From Dermanyssus gallinae (Eukaryota > Arthropoda > Arachnida > Mesostigmata > Dermanyssidae), in contig QVRM01001440.1 of the NCBI GenBank assembly GCA_003439945.1, positions 186,001-250,000 of the forward strand: DNA of 64,000 bases. Direction: 5' to 3'. A model generated the notes under the pieces. That model ran no database searches. It saw nothing but the letters and a program-made list of their open reading frames with translations, and was not told where the DNA came from. The translations under genes and the position numbers were made by a program. Below are positions 47,620 to 59,303 of the stretch, one piece after another. Position 1 is the stretch's first letter. Each line of letters starts with the position of its first letter.

Positions 47620-48289
47620 GGCCCGTAGAGTCATTAAAAGCTATTTTAGAAATAAGGAGGCATAATTACTAATGAAAATGGTCTACAGAAAAATTACTGA
47701 TATTGGTTATTTCAGCGTGATTGATCGGACACAAGTTTACAGATTGCGGAATGTCGTAAAAAAAATGAATATTTGTGGATAATCTACATCCTGCGGTGTC
47801 TAATTTTAGAGTAAAGTTCAATCATGTTTATGAAACTTCTAAATCTAGTCTATATGAACAATTTTAGTTTGGTTTGTGGTCCCATGTAACTAGGGCTAAG
47901 CGGTGAAGAAGTGGGACGTGCATGTATGAAACTAAAGTTTTGTCTCAACTTATGAAACGTATTACTTGTGCAATTTCTGTAATGGTGTAAAGTAATTTAC
48001 TGTGTATGAAAAACCACCAGCCATTAAAACATTATGTCGGGATGACAAGGAATCAGTTGCACGCGTTCAAATATGTACAAATTTCCCGATCGGTTGGAGC
48101 ACTGTCTTGTGATGTAAAAAAGTCATAAGTAAGTCGGGCCATCGTAGTGATAGCCTTACTGTATTTCATTACAATACATTAAAACTAAAGTGACCTGGAT
48201 CTCTCTGGAAAGAATATACGCCAGGGTTGACATTGAGGCTTTGAGTGTGGAACTCAGATTAGTAATACATAAACCATGTGTGTGACTAG

Positions 48290-48290
<1 letters not shown>

Positions 48291-48344
<54 letters not shown>
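48291..48344. repeat. (TA)n microsatellite beside the E7' donor
   Basis: 54 bp of TA repeats ending 25 bp from the E7' donor hexamer (48369-48374), on its intron side, as at E2 of paralog 1. Confidence 0.95.
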
Positions 48345-48345
<1 letters not shown>

Positions 48346-48374
48346 TTTAAGATATAACTTAGCGAAGCACATAC

Positions 48375-48488
48375 ATCTTCTGTCCAAAATATAGGGAGGA
48401 TTAATCTTGGCACCGGCTCTGTTTTCAAGGGCACCAGCCTCATATTCAATTGAACCCGCACTCTCATGTCAACTGTAAAACCGGATCC
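48375..48488 (-). CDS. CD36-family receptor paralog 2, exon E7'
   Basis: 114 bp, 38 codons, phase 0 at both ends. Acceptor tttttacag/GGA, donor GAT/gtatgt. It reads GSGFTVDMRVRVQLNMRLVP ... RLILPIFWTED, matching the family block (I/T)GFTL....R.QVN...... (I)VPILWLNE of the last ectodomain part. It joins in frame to E6' as YIDVHA-GSGFTVDM. It lies 7.6 kb from E6' because an R1-like LINE sits in the intron. No counterpart for paralog 1 is in the window. Confidence 0.88.
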
Positions 48489-49529
48489 CTGTAAAAAAGT
48501 CGCGGACAAATAACGTATTTGGTTAGTATTAGACACGTTACAATACGGTTACTGCATTTTATGGTAACCTCCAACAATTGGTATTTTATAATTAAGCTAC
48601 ACTATATATATATATATAAATTGATTCAAATAAAAAAAATTTAACTTCAACATTAAATAGACAATACATAATGTTAATTCTATGTTATGCGTGTGGTATT
48701 ATTAAAAGGGCGTGCTACACTATAAGCATCTGAAAAGCAACAAATTCATTAACTCTAAAAGTACGTGACCGTATCAAGCACAAGCGTGCCCGTGTCCTTA
48801 ACCTTAAATGTGTCGTATACCAGCATGACAACGCCCGCATATATTAGTACCGTTTGCCGCAAGTTGCCAGATTATCCGTGCGATGTTTTGCCGCTACCAT
48901 CTTATTGTCGTGACATTGTGGCTTTAAATTAGTGTAGGCTTTGATTACTTTAAAATCTAAAAGGGAAAACTGATTTAAAATAATTCCCATAAGCATGTAA
49001 AAATGACAAATTCTAAAATTATAACATTTCCATTCAAACGGAATCCAAATGGAACGTATGTAGTACACGGGTATTCAGCATATATTAATTACGTTTGTGT
49101 TGTATGAGAACACTCATGTTATTAATAAGAGGCGCAGTTAACATTGGCAATTAAATTTTTGATTTGTAAGTGACAAAATTGGCCGCTTTGTAAAATATTT
49201 GTTTTCTAGCCGTTCTCCCGGAAAAACGGCATTCAAAGTATGTTCTTCTATGATGTATACCAGGTATCGCCTTTCAATCCCTGCTGTTAATCAAATTATT
49301 CTTTAAGGAATGCTTAATCAGGATGAATGATAAACCACACCGCCGAGAGTCAGCAGCTGCCACAAACTCATGTGGGGCAACCCTAATTATCTCAACATTT
49401 TCAATCCTTTAGTGTCGACTTTTATAAAAATGTGCAAAACAGAATAAAGTTACTAAGTTAATTAAAAACAATCAGTGTAGAACCACAGCACAAAAATACA
49501 CTAAATTGTTTATTCAATATCTAAGCTGA
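48489..49529. other. Intron E6'-E7', proximal part
   Basis: AT-rich, no recognisable feature. Confidence 0.5.
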
Positions 49530-50282
49530 ATGGGTTGCAGCTTGAGCCCATGCTTTTTGAATATAGGCCTTTGATCTCCCAGCAGTAATTCCAGAAGGTG
49601 TCATTTATCTCTTATTTGCGGGGGAAATTAAACATGTGCTTGGCAGTCGACAATTCTACAAGAATTATGCAACTAGCAATTCAAAGTATTAAAATCTGGT
49701 GTTAAGAGAAAAGGGGCAAATAATCTTTTCGTAGTCTGGTGCGTTTGTGACCCCTAAACGTGACTACTCTAAACATATTACTGCCACCGTTACTTCTGCT
49801 TTTATGTAATACCATATCTAAATGTTTCGCTTAAAAATCTATGTGGATTTACACACAAGTCTAGTCTTCCACAAATTCCTTTACTGCATATATAAGGCAT
49901 ATATGGTAAAATACATAAATGCCATTGAGAAGGTACAGGACAAATAACTCAGACTAGTCAACAAACTATTAGACAAGTGTAATGATGGACCACAAAGTGG
50001 AGTTGATGTTAGATCACTGGAGGTAGTGCAGTCGGTGGAGAAAAACAGCACATTCTCACGAAGAGTCGGCGAAATCACAGTCCTGATGTATGTTAAAATG
50101 ATATTCAGATCTCAATTTTTTTAAGAGGGGGATGACGAGCCATGTGGGGCTCAACAACGGTGGAGAGTATATGACTCAATCCTCTTCGCGTGTAAAACCC
50201 ACTAAAAACTACCTCCCCCAACCCTCTCCCGGGTCGGAATTATAAAGCAGTACTTCGAAACCAGGACGGGTAAGTTTCGTGT

Positions 50283-52205
50283 TCAATTCTCACCTGTGTC
50301 TTCGATTACTGAGCCAAGGAGACATGGGACTGATCCCTGTTCCAGTCTGGTCCTCCGGGCCTCTTCCTGTCGCGTCTTTTCCCTCTTGACAGAGTCGAGA
50401 TATTGGATTCCGTACATCCAGTCAGCGGCGGAGGGGTGCATGCGAAATACAATCTCTACCGTTCTCTGTCCAGCCCCTACGTATTCTGAATTGTGGCGAT
50501 GTCGAGAGAGCCTCCCTCGCCTGAGTCCAGGTAAGATCCTTATCCAGCCTCTGCTTGGCACGCTTGTCCGCGAGTAGGTCCCACGGAAGCTGACGCGATA
50601 GCATCAGCAAAACGGCGGCACTAACGGTCCTGTAGGCTCTGCAGACGCGCATCGCCATGGTGCGCTGGGCGGCGTGGAAGGCCCGGCGGTTACGTTTTCT
50701 GCGGAGCGAGTTCCAGGAGGTTCGATATCATCCATTCGTTGACTATGTCCAGAGAGAGGTTCGCCGTCGTTTTTAGCGATGTTTCCCGACGTGCGGTCAC
50801 CAGCATCGCCAGATCGTTTGATACCCTTCCGGCAGGTCGAGGATGCGCAGGACTCCGTCGTAGGCGATGTTCCAAAGAACCGGACCGAGGACGGAGCCCT
50901 GCGGAACCCCCGCCGTAACCTTATGGGCGTGCCCCTCCCCGTAGGCCAGCGTGCGCTCGTTTAAGTAAAACCACACGATTCGAATAAGGTATGGCAGAAT
51001 CTGGCGATCTTCTAGAGCCCTCATTATGATGCCCCAGTTTACCGTATTAAACGCGCTCTTGACGTCTAACAAAATTAGCAGAACATAGTTACGTGTCCCG
51101 CGCGACGCGGTTGCCTCTTGACCTGCGTGCTGGAGGATGTGCTCGATTGCGTCGAGGGTGGAAGGGCCTCGCTGAAACCCGTATTAGGTGTCGGAGAAGC
51201 CACTTCTCTCTTCAAGCGCCGCGTTGAGTCTGTCCAGGAGCGCGTATTCCCCTTACTTGACCGCCGCGTCGTGGAGGTAAACCCTACGGATCAATCTGGA
51301 CCGACTTAATGAGATCTCTCCAGGCTTTTGCTATTGATTTTGAGATGAGCCTCTTGAGCTCACGACGGCGAACAACCCACGAGCGCGCCCGTGTGGCTGG
51401 GCGGTTCGGATGCAGGCCCGACGAGTGGCGGGGGGTTACGCCTAGGGGAGGGGTCCTCCCGCCGCCCGACAAGCCAGTGCAAGCGCGTCTTCAATGCGAT
51501 TTTCATCGACGTCAACGTCTCTTTGTCGCGCAAGATGGTTGTGCAGAGTAGAGGCTAATATCTTCTTATCCACCATCCTCATCTGCCAGGCGCGTCGACC
51601 AAAGGGCCCGGGCCTGGCGCCACTGGCTAGTAAAAATTTTAGGTATCGATGATCGCTTAAGGTCTCTACATCGAGCTGGAATTGTCATGATTATACAAGG
51701 GTTATGGCAGCGTCGTTAGCGAGCGTAATATCTATGTGTGAGGTTTGCGAGCGCCTTACAAACGATCATTCCCCTCGTTGACCAAAGAAACGCCCTGCTT
51801 AGCCATTCAGTCCAGGAGAGAGCAGCCCCTGTTGCTAGTCCAGTGCAAGGGGGCGTTTAAGGCAAGGGCGTGTAAGGGGCGTTAAAATTGTCTGCGACTA
51901 GAGTGGCCTGTTTTGCGTGGTTTCTCATGGAGGCCGCTAGATCGTTAACGTAGGCCTCAAAGTGCTCTTGGTGGTAACTGCTTATTAGGTGAAAAATAGC
52001 AGCTATAAATGACTAAGGCTGGGTCGGCCAGCTCGATCCGCGTGAAGCCCCTCCCGATGGCTGTTTTGGGGGTGACTAGGTGTGGGGCCTGCTCTGTCCA
52101 CCAGAAAGATGTATCACTGTGAGTATCCGTAATGCACATATTTTGGCTATTTGCGATTTTCTTGTTAGGCCCAGAGGATGCAGATTGCGTGGTAACGCTG
52201 GACAT
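50283..52205 (-). pseudogene. LINE D ORF2
   Basis: From high to low coordinates: APE FTRIELADPALVIYSCYFSPN (52,000), then YLKFLLASGA region (51,650), RT linker LKRLISKSIAKAWRDLIKSVQIDP (51,300), a gap, YGFQRGPSTLDAIEHILQHA (51,150), LLDVKSAFNTVNWG, GVPQGSVLGPVLWNIAYDGV (50,880), YRTVSAAVLLMLSRQLPWDL (50,600), C-terminus YLDSVKREKTRQEEARRTRL (50,350). The catalytic YADD block is lost: DGV...IWRC leads straight to NDLAMLVTAR. RT fingers are also partly deleted. Inactive. Confidence 0.8.
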
Positions 52206-52427
52206 ATGCGTCGATAACGTCCTAAGCAGCTCGGCATCGGTTAAGATTAAATTGTAAAATGCAAATCATTATAATTTTTTAGGAGACCCAACTACGTGTC
52301 AGTCGGCGCCTCCGTCGTCGGCTGCTACCACTGTTCTCTGACGGGACGCTCGTGATTTGCACTGACCTTGTTAAGAAGCAACTACGCCAGAGGAGCACGC
52401 CTAGGTGTCCCCTTCGGTGTCCGCCAA

Positions 52428-54154
52428 TCATTTGGCCGCATCTGCATCGCTTGGTGGCACCTTTTGCGAGACTTGTTTGCGTGCCTGCTGTAGCTGAGCC
52501 CGGTAGGCGGGGCAGCTTATGCTATGGCCAGGCTCCCCACACACAATGCAGTGTGAAGTGTTGGCAGTGCACTGCCGCGCCGTGTGGTCAGGGGAACCGC
52601 AGCAACGGCACAGGCGGCCAGTCGGCTGATCAACCTTGCATGAATCCGCTTGCTGACCCGGCCGTTGACACCAGAAACACACCGGAAGATGCATCCAGGC
52701 GTCCGGCTTGCACGTGCTGCCGGCTACCCTTATGAATGTCTGGGGAACCCTCTCGGGTACCCTGCACAGCGTGCGGAGGTCTTTCTCAACCTCTGTCGCC
52801 GTAAGTAGGGGATTTATGCTTCAAAGAGCAACCTCCGTGAGCCCGACTATCACCCTAGTGGCCAGTAGTCTCAGTGATTAGTTGGGCCATGCGGGCCCCA
52901 AGGCCAGGGGTGGTTTCCCTAAGTCGTACAAGGGTGGTTTCCCCTCTCCAATCCGAACTCTGACTGAGGTCTGTCCAGTTAGGGCAGGTGAGGGCGGGAC
53001 TGCGATCTCGCAGAGAGACTTTTTGCCCCTAGCTGCGCTGTCTTGGCAGCACGGCTCATTTGGACAATCTCGTTTGACAACGCCTGGGCCACCAAGGCGC
53101 CGAGAATCTTCTGCATCTTTATTCCCCGTCGTTGGCGAGCAACGTAAAGGAAAAGTGCCCCCGTTGCGGTGGTGGCGGAGAGGCTCACGAGGTGGCTAAT
53201 TACGGTAATCCTGGCTAGCGGATCCCGTGGATCCAGTGAGTGTATCCCAAGCCTCGCTGGTGCGAAGTACCATAGCAGTGCCAAGTACCTGGCTGAGCAA
53301 GCGAAGGAACGAGGGAGACCGCCTTGTCAGCTCCGTTACTACCTTCGAGTCAGGCTGGTCTCCCGGGACAATAAGCAGACTCCTCACCGCTCTGAGGGCG
53401 GTAATGTCCTCAGGAGATGAGGGTATTTGCCGATAAGCCTTCAACGGCTAGAAGAGACCCGTGAGGGCGTCGTAGTCTTTCCGAGAGCGGGCCGTTGCTA
53501 ATCGCAATCTCAAATAAGCCAAAGCGGCTTCCGAGTCTTCCGGCGTACATCGCACGCAGATGGCTGGAGGTATCGGGGACTGAGGGGGCGTCGTTGCCCG
53601 CACCTTGCCCCTTTTCTTCTGTTCTGTCTGCAGTATCTGTAGTGCGCCTAGGAGCACGTCAGATTCCTCTTCAGCGTCCATACGTGCTGCCTTGAGAGTC
53701 TCTGCGGCAGCCTTGAGTTTCTCTAAGTCAAGATCAAACGTCTCGGCCGCTACTTTAAGCTCGACTTTTGTATATTCTGTCTTGCAATGTTTCGCTGCAG
53801 TTCTCATATGGCTCTCTAAGACCTCGATAGCTCGGTCGAAGGTTAATATAGTTTCTTCATCCTCGCCCACCCCGCGCTTAGCAACGTTGGTCTTGTCAGG
53901 AGATATTTGGGCCGGGCGATTGCGGTGCGGCACGGAGCCCACCTGGGAGTTGTTTGTAGTTGCACTTTTTTCCCACTGTTTTGCTTGCCTGCGTCTCTTC
54001 CCCGTCGACGTCCAGGGCTTCGTTTGTACTTCCAAGATCGGCAGGTCCCGAGCCCAGCCCTGCCTGTGGGGGGGGGGGGGGGGAGGGTTAGTCCTAGCTT
54101 TCTTGAAGCACTAATGGGGTCGTCGGCCAATGCGGCCTTAGTTTCGCAAGGCAT
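52428..54154 (-). pseudogene. LINE D ORF1 with zinc knuckles
   Basis: ATG at 54154 (MPCETKAALADDPISA), then a frameshift in a 16-base G run (54068-54083), then 54035-53448 with EETILTFDRAIEVLESHMRT and a helical region, AICVRCTPEDSEAALAYL, next frame YRQIPSSPEDITALRAVRSL, and finally CFWCQRPGQQADSC, CRCCGSPDHTARQC, CIVCGEPGHSISC at 52,480-52,680. Same layout as the half-LINE ORF1. Confidence 0.8.
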
Positions 54155-54289
54155 CTACACGCCCTTGTGGCAGATTCGCTGCTTGCAGGCAATCGATAAG
54201 TATTTAGTTGAAAATTTTAACTAAGAAAAACGCAAACATACCAGTTAAAACGATTCAAAAAAAGCGTCACGCGCGTGATTTAAACTTTG

Positions 54290-54760
54290 CGTCCTAGTCG
54301 GCGCTCCTCCCGCTCGTCCACAGAGTCATTTGGCTATACGATGGTTTATCGCGATAGGAGATCGCGAAGCAACGCCAAACGTCAACAAACACCCGTTGTA
54401 ATGATGTTGTAAATCGAACACGATCGGCTGTCAGGCTGAGTTGAAATGAGACTCCGGTACTACTTCCCTTTGTTATCAATTTGGAGTGGACAATTATCTC
54501 CGCGCGAACGTGTGATTACGGGTTCTCTAACCCAGGGTTAGCCCAGTTCAACAATGTGCCCCGAACAGACGCTGCATTACCTCGTTGAATGTCGAGGGAC
54601 AGCCTCTGACGCAAGAATTCGGATGCTCTCGAGTCTCCTGTCGAAAGATTAAGGGGCGATGAATCAGTTTGAGCGTAAGGGGGCCTACAGTTCCCATAAT
54701 CTCGAACGCCAACGGACAAAATTCGTGCGGATAATCCACACTGGAATATTTTCTGCATTT
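54290..54760 (-). mobile_element. Old LINE C-terminal fragment
   Basis: Minus strand: FEIMGTVGPLTLKLI, then RASEFLRQRLSLDIQRGNAA, then VRAEIIVHSKLITKG in changing frames. The first block is the F.PFVvETLG..g....L and LLQRLSvAIQRGNAA motif pair also present at 18,400 and 60,020. Dead fragment. Confidence 0.6.
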
Positions 54761-54879
54761 AATAGTCTCAGCTAACCTGGAAGCATGATCTGCTGACGGT
54801 GGCATAGACGGCTAACGCACCGTTCGAAACGGGGCGTTGCCGTCTAAGCCACCGCCGCTACGTAATTGTCCCTGCTTTC

Positions 54880-55245
54880 ACAGCGATGTACAACGCGTGC
54901 CTCGGGGAAGGTGCGCTCTTAAGCCAATTCAGGAAAAGCCTTCTGCAGCCAATTTTTAAGAACAAATGTGACACCACAAAGCATAAAAAGCACTGCGGTA
55001 CAGCACAAGTCAGTGCAAAACCGGAGAAAGCCTATATAATTCCAGTACGAGAACGCAATGGCGATAGATGCATTTAAACGCTATCGTGCCACAGGCAACT
55101 TAGCCCATTACGAGCGTCTAAAATTTTCATGCTTTGTGGTGTCATGTTTTCCTTAAAAATTGGCTGCAGAAGGCTTTTCCTCCACCGGTTAAGAAGCGCA
55201 CCTTGCCCAAGGCGCGTGTTGTACATCAGCGTAAAAACAGGGACA
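54880..55245. repeat. Inverted pair of RT fragments
   Basis: 54880-54990 on the plus strand and 55117-55240 on the minus strand both encode YNxxLGxGALLxxxRKSLLQPIFK, an RT finger segment (W+.S...PI.K). The arms are about 120 bp with a 125-bp spacer. The minus-strand arm continues into 55,390 (KRKYDGTSAGNDQSGYEYFK), the relic that is also in copy 1. Confidence 0.7.
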
Positions 55246-55390
55246 ATTTCCAAGGCCGCAGCCTTAAAATACTCGTAACCACTTTGGTCATTTCCAGCAG
55301 ACGTTCCGTCATACTTGCGCTTTAACGAAGCAAGCAATAGCAAGATGCAAGAGTTAGAGTACTGACGCTTGTCACTTTGTGTCGACATAT

Positions 55391-56113
55391 TAGAAATCTG
55401 TTTATGCGACGCTCTTGCTCAAATTAAACGTAGAGGTAATGTCTGCATAGGACACCGGAAAACGGCGCTCGTAAGTGTTGTGTCGGCGTTTCAATGGTGC
55501 TAGAAAGTGAAAAGCTAGTTTCAGTTTGGGCTCATTAATCCTTTGCTACTATATGCGTGTATATACAATTTGAGCCAGTTTAGAAATAGCGTATATTGAT
55601 AATAGTAATATTATAACTAAACTGTTAAAGTTATGAATGCAACCTATGTTGTGCAAAGTCGTTCTTCTTCCATGGCGCAAAAGCGTCTATTTGGATCTGT
55701 TGTTCTATGTTGATACCTGAGATTACTTATCATCGGGCGCTGTGCTACCCATTCTAGACAGGTCGCGACGGAAGCTGATCGGGTAACTACCGCCTTTGAG
55801 TCCCCTCGCGTTTGAGACTTTGTGAGTGAGAGAAGGGCCACCGACTTTACAGCTCCTCGACACATTTAGACGCCGCTTGACCCATACGAAGTTTGACCAC
55901 TGAGACTTCCTGATACAGCGTTGTTCAGTTAACCTTCAGCGCGGCAACTCAGCACCAGTTTTAGAAATAATGAGCGAAGCTAACAAGCTAACAAGGAAAT
56001 AGGCATTGCATGACCTAGCAGATGAGAAATGACACACGCAGTAGTAGGAAATGAAATGCGTTAACGAGAGTTCTGTATAATCAAATCTTGATTAAGCGGT
56101 ATGACAAGCTTAC
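55391..56113. other. Intron E6'-E7', distal part
   Basis: Aligns with 2400-3176 of copy 1. No exon seen. Confidence 0.6.
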
Positions 56114-56327
56114 TGCATGGACGTCAATGTAGAACCGGTGCCTCTTTTCGTCGGGATGTAGACCGCTGACGTTGGCTAGCAGTGCAGGATCCGCGTGCAG
56201 AAAGTGAGGCAGGCTAAGAACAACCGGCATTGTAAACGTCTTTGAGACATCGCCCGACTTATACTCTACCATCCACCGGCTGGCGTCGAACGTCCCCCTC
56301 AGGTGCGTCGGCGCTGAGCATAAACAA
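56114..56327 (-). CDS. CD36-family receptor paralog 2, exon E6'
   Basis: 214 bp with the same splice sites and phases as E6. CLCSAPTHLRGTFDASRWM and TMPVVLSLPHFLHADP ... FYIDVHA are almost identical to paralog 1 (one change, HGDP to HADP), but the 12 residues between them read VEYKSGDVSKTF instead of REHRRDDTSTLY (9 of 12 differ). No stop or frameshift. Ends GCA/gtaagc and joins E7' in phase 0. Confidence 0.92.
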
Positions 56328-56697
56328 CTGCATGAAAACAGAGTGAAAAACTCTCTCTGATAGTTAGCAGTCTCTGATTGCAAAAAAGATTGCTAGTGAT
56401 ACAGTAAAATCTGCTTTTATGACTCACTGTTAGAGTTGTAAGTCATTTGTGTAAAGGAATGCCCTGTATATAACTTGAACAACAGAAAAAATAAAGGTTA
56501 GATAACCCGGAACTACATGTTCGCGCGGAGGCAATTGTTCACTCAGAAGTGCTAACATAACAAAGTTATACAAATTAATTTAGAGAGCAAAGAACGCATG
56601 TATTTTTCGGCAAATTACGCGACACTTAAGTGTGTAAACTTTGTCTGGAGTTAATCTTCAACTATTAGAGGAGAGTATTCTTAGATAAAAGACGTAC

Positions 56698-56878
56698 TTG
56701 TCAATCTCGCGATTTCCAGTTTCATTAAAGAAGTCGCTACCACTGTCGAATCGAGCGATTAGCTCACAGTTAATACTGTATTTTTTCTGTAGATACAAGG
56801 GCCACGGTTTTGCAATAACGTCGGTGAAAATCTTAACGCTTTTCGGTGGTTCTTCAAAGGCTGGAAAAAGGTAGCCAT
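56698..56878 (-). CDS. CD36-family receptor paralog 2, exon E5'
   Basis: 181 bp, AA/gtacgt donor and tcttgcag/AT acceptor. GYLFPAFEEPPKSVKIF, TDVIAKPWPLYLQKKY, FFNETGNREID. Four replacements relative to E5, all conservative except K to D. Frame and cysteine retained. Confidence 0.92.
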
Positions 56879-56940
56879 CTGCAAGAGAAGAAACACAAAT
56901 TTTAAAATGTTAGCGGCCAAAGTAAAATATTTTTTTAAAG

Positions 56941-57125
56941 ACATTTCGTAAGGCTAATGCCCGTGTACGGTTTTTTCATGTCATGGCTAATTTTTAATAC
57001 ACTCCGGCATTTACCTTGTTTAAATTGGAAACCATGCAAACCAATTTAAGAGTGGCCGGTCTGGGTCTCGAACCCAGTCATCCCGAATGCAAGGCAAAGG
57101 CTTTGCCACTAAGCCATCTTGCTCG
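56941..57125 (-). mobile_element. tRNA-derived SINE-like insertion
   Basis: About 185 bp found only in copy 2, flanked by ttttaaa-like short duplications. Minus strand: A box TGGCTTAGTGG (57106-57116), B box GGTTCGAGACC (57064-57074), 31 bp apart, with a perfect 5-bp T stem (CTGGG/CCCAG) and a TGC-type anticodon loop. The anticodon stem is not paired, and the body continues about 110 bp beyond the tRNA-like head, so this is a SINE or tRNA-derived repeat rather than a working tRNA-Ala gene. Confidence 0.65.
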
Positions 57126-57729
57126 ATTTTAAAAAAGGAAAACAATATTTAAGGGTGATCTAAACGCCACTTGCATTAAACATTAGATATACAATAAAGT
57201 AGGCATCGAAAATTAACCTTTATCTCGCTTTCATTATTTCTGCCCACAGTTTATCCCAACATTACCGACGTATATAGCATAAACAATGCAGAAGCATACT
57301 CCAGTCTTAATACCAAGTTAATCTCTAAGGGCAAATAGTGCCCAGCTAGTCGTCTTTAACACTGGCGTCAGCATAAAGTGTTTTATTGTAATTTTATCGA
57401 ACAGAGGATTCAAGTTTTAAACATCTATTCAAGGGTCTGCATTTTACAATGCTAAAGTTTTTATAAAATAAGTAACGTATAATTACAAAATTACAATACC
57501 CGCACATACAGTTTACAACAAATAAACGTTACGAGAACATTGTACATGATATTTTATAGAACTAGCTCAAGGAGAGCAGTAAGACGCAAAATCGTGACGA
57601 CCTATCTCTCACAGCCTAGATGTTTTAATAAAATCGAAATTCCTTAAATCATGTAATAAAGTTGAGGAATGCTGTAGCGAATATTCCTGGCCACGCGATA
57701 GGCGTACATATTATTGATGTGCTCTATTC

Positions 57730-57951
57730 TTACAACGCATCTTGACACATACAATATTCAACGATTGTTCGGCCGCACTTCAAAGAGTTATAGATAAGGC
57801 TCGCACCCATAGGTTCTACTGGAACCCGTTTTTCATTAGTCCTAAGTGTATCCATTAAGTACGGTAAAACAATGTCGTTCGGTTTGAGGTCACATCTTCT
57901 CCGGAATCTCTTTAAGAATCTCCTTTGCACACTTCCAGTCGTAGTTATACC
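57730..57951 (-). other. Intronic ORF relic, copy 2
   Basis: Counterpart of 4438-4660: TGSVQRRFLKRFRRRCDLKP ... EPMGASLIYNSLKCGRTI. Same length and frame, about a fifth to a quarter of residues changed. Unknown function, if any. Confidence 0.3.
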
Positions 57952-57952
57952 T

Positions 57953-58053
57953 TTACACAAATTTTGATGCCAAGCAGGTCATAATTATATCCTTGCACAT
58001 ATTTTGATGTGTAAGGATATAATTATGACCTGTTTGGCATCAAAAATTGTGTA
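57953..58053. repeat. 101-bp near-perfect hairpin
   Basis: Two arms of about 47 bp (ttacacaaattttgatgcc ... ccttgcacat and its reverse complement) differ at about three positions around a 6-base loop (attttg). Copy 1 has only one arm-like stretch at about 4645-4670, so the palindrome formed in copy 2. Confidence 0.9.
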
Positions 58054-58499
58054 ATTTATAATTATATCCTTCTAGTCATAATTACCAACAGCAATATAAT
58101 TTAAAGATATATTCATGAATTATGTACCTAGAATACATACATACATGCATACAAGACTTGGTTTACTGCTCTTAAAATGCTTATGTTTTCATAAAAATAA
58201 CAGGTGGAATGAATGCTTCAGTGTACACATTTGTACAAACTTGTACACAAAGTTTACACAGTTACACCTATTTACACAGTTGCACAAGCGTACCTGTTTG
58301 CACCAATTTATATATTGAACATGTTTACGTTTACAGTTGCCTTAACGCATTTCGGTCACAAGTTGTAGAACTATTCTTGTGAGTTCCCTTACAGACGAGG
58401 GTGATCGATTTTTTTGAGGTAAGGAGCTCCAAATAGACAGTGGGCGATAGACAAGAGACTATCTACTTGTGTAGTTAAAAACGGAAGAAATTTTACTTA

Positions 58500-59125
58500 T
58501 GAAGCAAAAAAATGCCACGGTTAGAGTCACCGTGCGTGGGAAGAAAATTTTCGATAAAATCTTGCCTCTCATAATTTAGAACGCAACGCGCACTTAATAA
58601 ATTTCATTGATCGAAAACAATACGTACACGCTAAACAGATCAGCTACAGCTTTACGGCTTTTCCCGAACATTGCCCTAAGAGCATTCCGGATGATTTAAA
58701 GCCCAACGAGATAGCCTTCCTCAAATTTGGAAAGCATAGCACTCCGGCAATAGCAACGTCTTGTAGACGAGAAGGATACCTTTAAGGGGACACCGTTCCG
58801 TAATTAAGTCTTTTTAACGCTCCGATGGTAGAATGCCACTTAGGTGCAATGCAACCAAACGGCACTGCCATCTCAAGGCCGCATGCAGGTTTAGGCTGGC
58901 TAAGACAAAGTAAGTTGTGTCCCATTAAATGTGACTTGCAGCATTCCGACGGTTCTCTGAGGCACATAAAATAACATCACACTGGTCTTGGTGGCGTTAA
59001 CAACAATACCAAAAACGTGTAGAGTCTCGATAGCCCCTTCTGCACATCCAAAGGCAGTACATATATGGCCGTCAATCTTGGTCATATTAAGAGGAAATAG
59101 CACTCAGGTTTTATTCAGGCTTCGT
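58500..59125 (-). mobile_element. RT-like LINE scrap and unassigned sequence
   Basis: The minus strand at 58900-59030 reads GIVVNATKTSVMLFYVPQRT, resembling the G..VN..KT+VM.F block just after the YADD motif of LINE RTs. The rest (58500-58890) is unassigned and has no copy 1 counterpart that I could align. Confidence 0.4.
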
Positions 59126-59303
59126 GCTAACCGCCGGGACCTACTCTCACTCTACTGAGTGAGAGTTCGCTAGACAATAATACGAAGAGAGGCGGCGCTG
59201 CCGCATAGCTGTTCTTCGTATTGTGAAACATAATGAATACAAATCAGCGACAGTAAACCCGCGCATTTTCGACTGTCTTCATTTTACGGTTCCGTTGGCA
59301 ACA
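59126..59303 (+). repeat. 5'-truncated BEL/Pao-like LTR
   Basis: Last 178 bp of the LTR family of 15152-18089 (gctaaccgccggga ... acgaagagaggcggcg ... ccgttggcaaca). The 5' two thirds are missing. Copy 1 sequence around 7545 has no LTR here. Confidence 0.8.

Larger units (their letters stand above)
50116..54250 (-). mobile_element. R1-like LINE D (antisense to +, sense to CD36)
   Basis: Nearly full-length but decayed. T run 50116-50122 marks the 3' end; ORF2 50283-52205, ORF1 52428-54154. It sits in the E6'-E7' intron and is absent from copy 1, where 2290 joins 2310 directly. So it inserted into copy 2 after the duplication, or both flanks were rearranged. Confidence 0.8.

Noticed and set aside
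57050..57125. Functional tRNA-Ala gene
   Set aside because: The T arm and both pol III boxes are good, but the anticodon stem is unpaired, no proper acceptor stem closes, and a SINE-like body follows.
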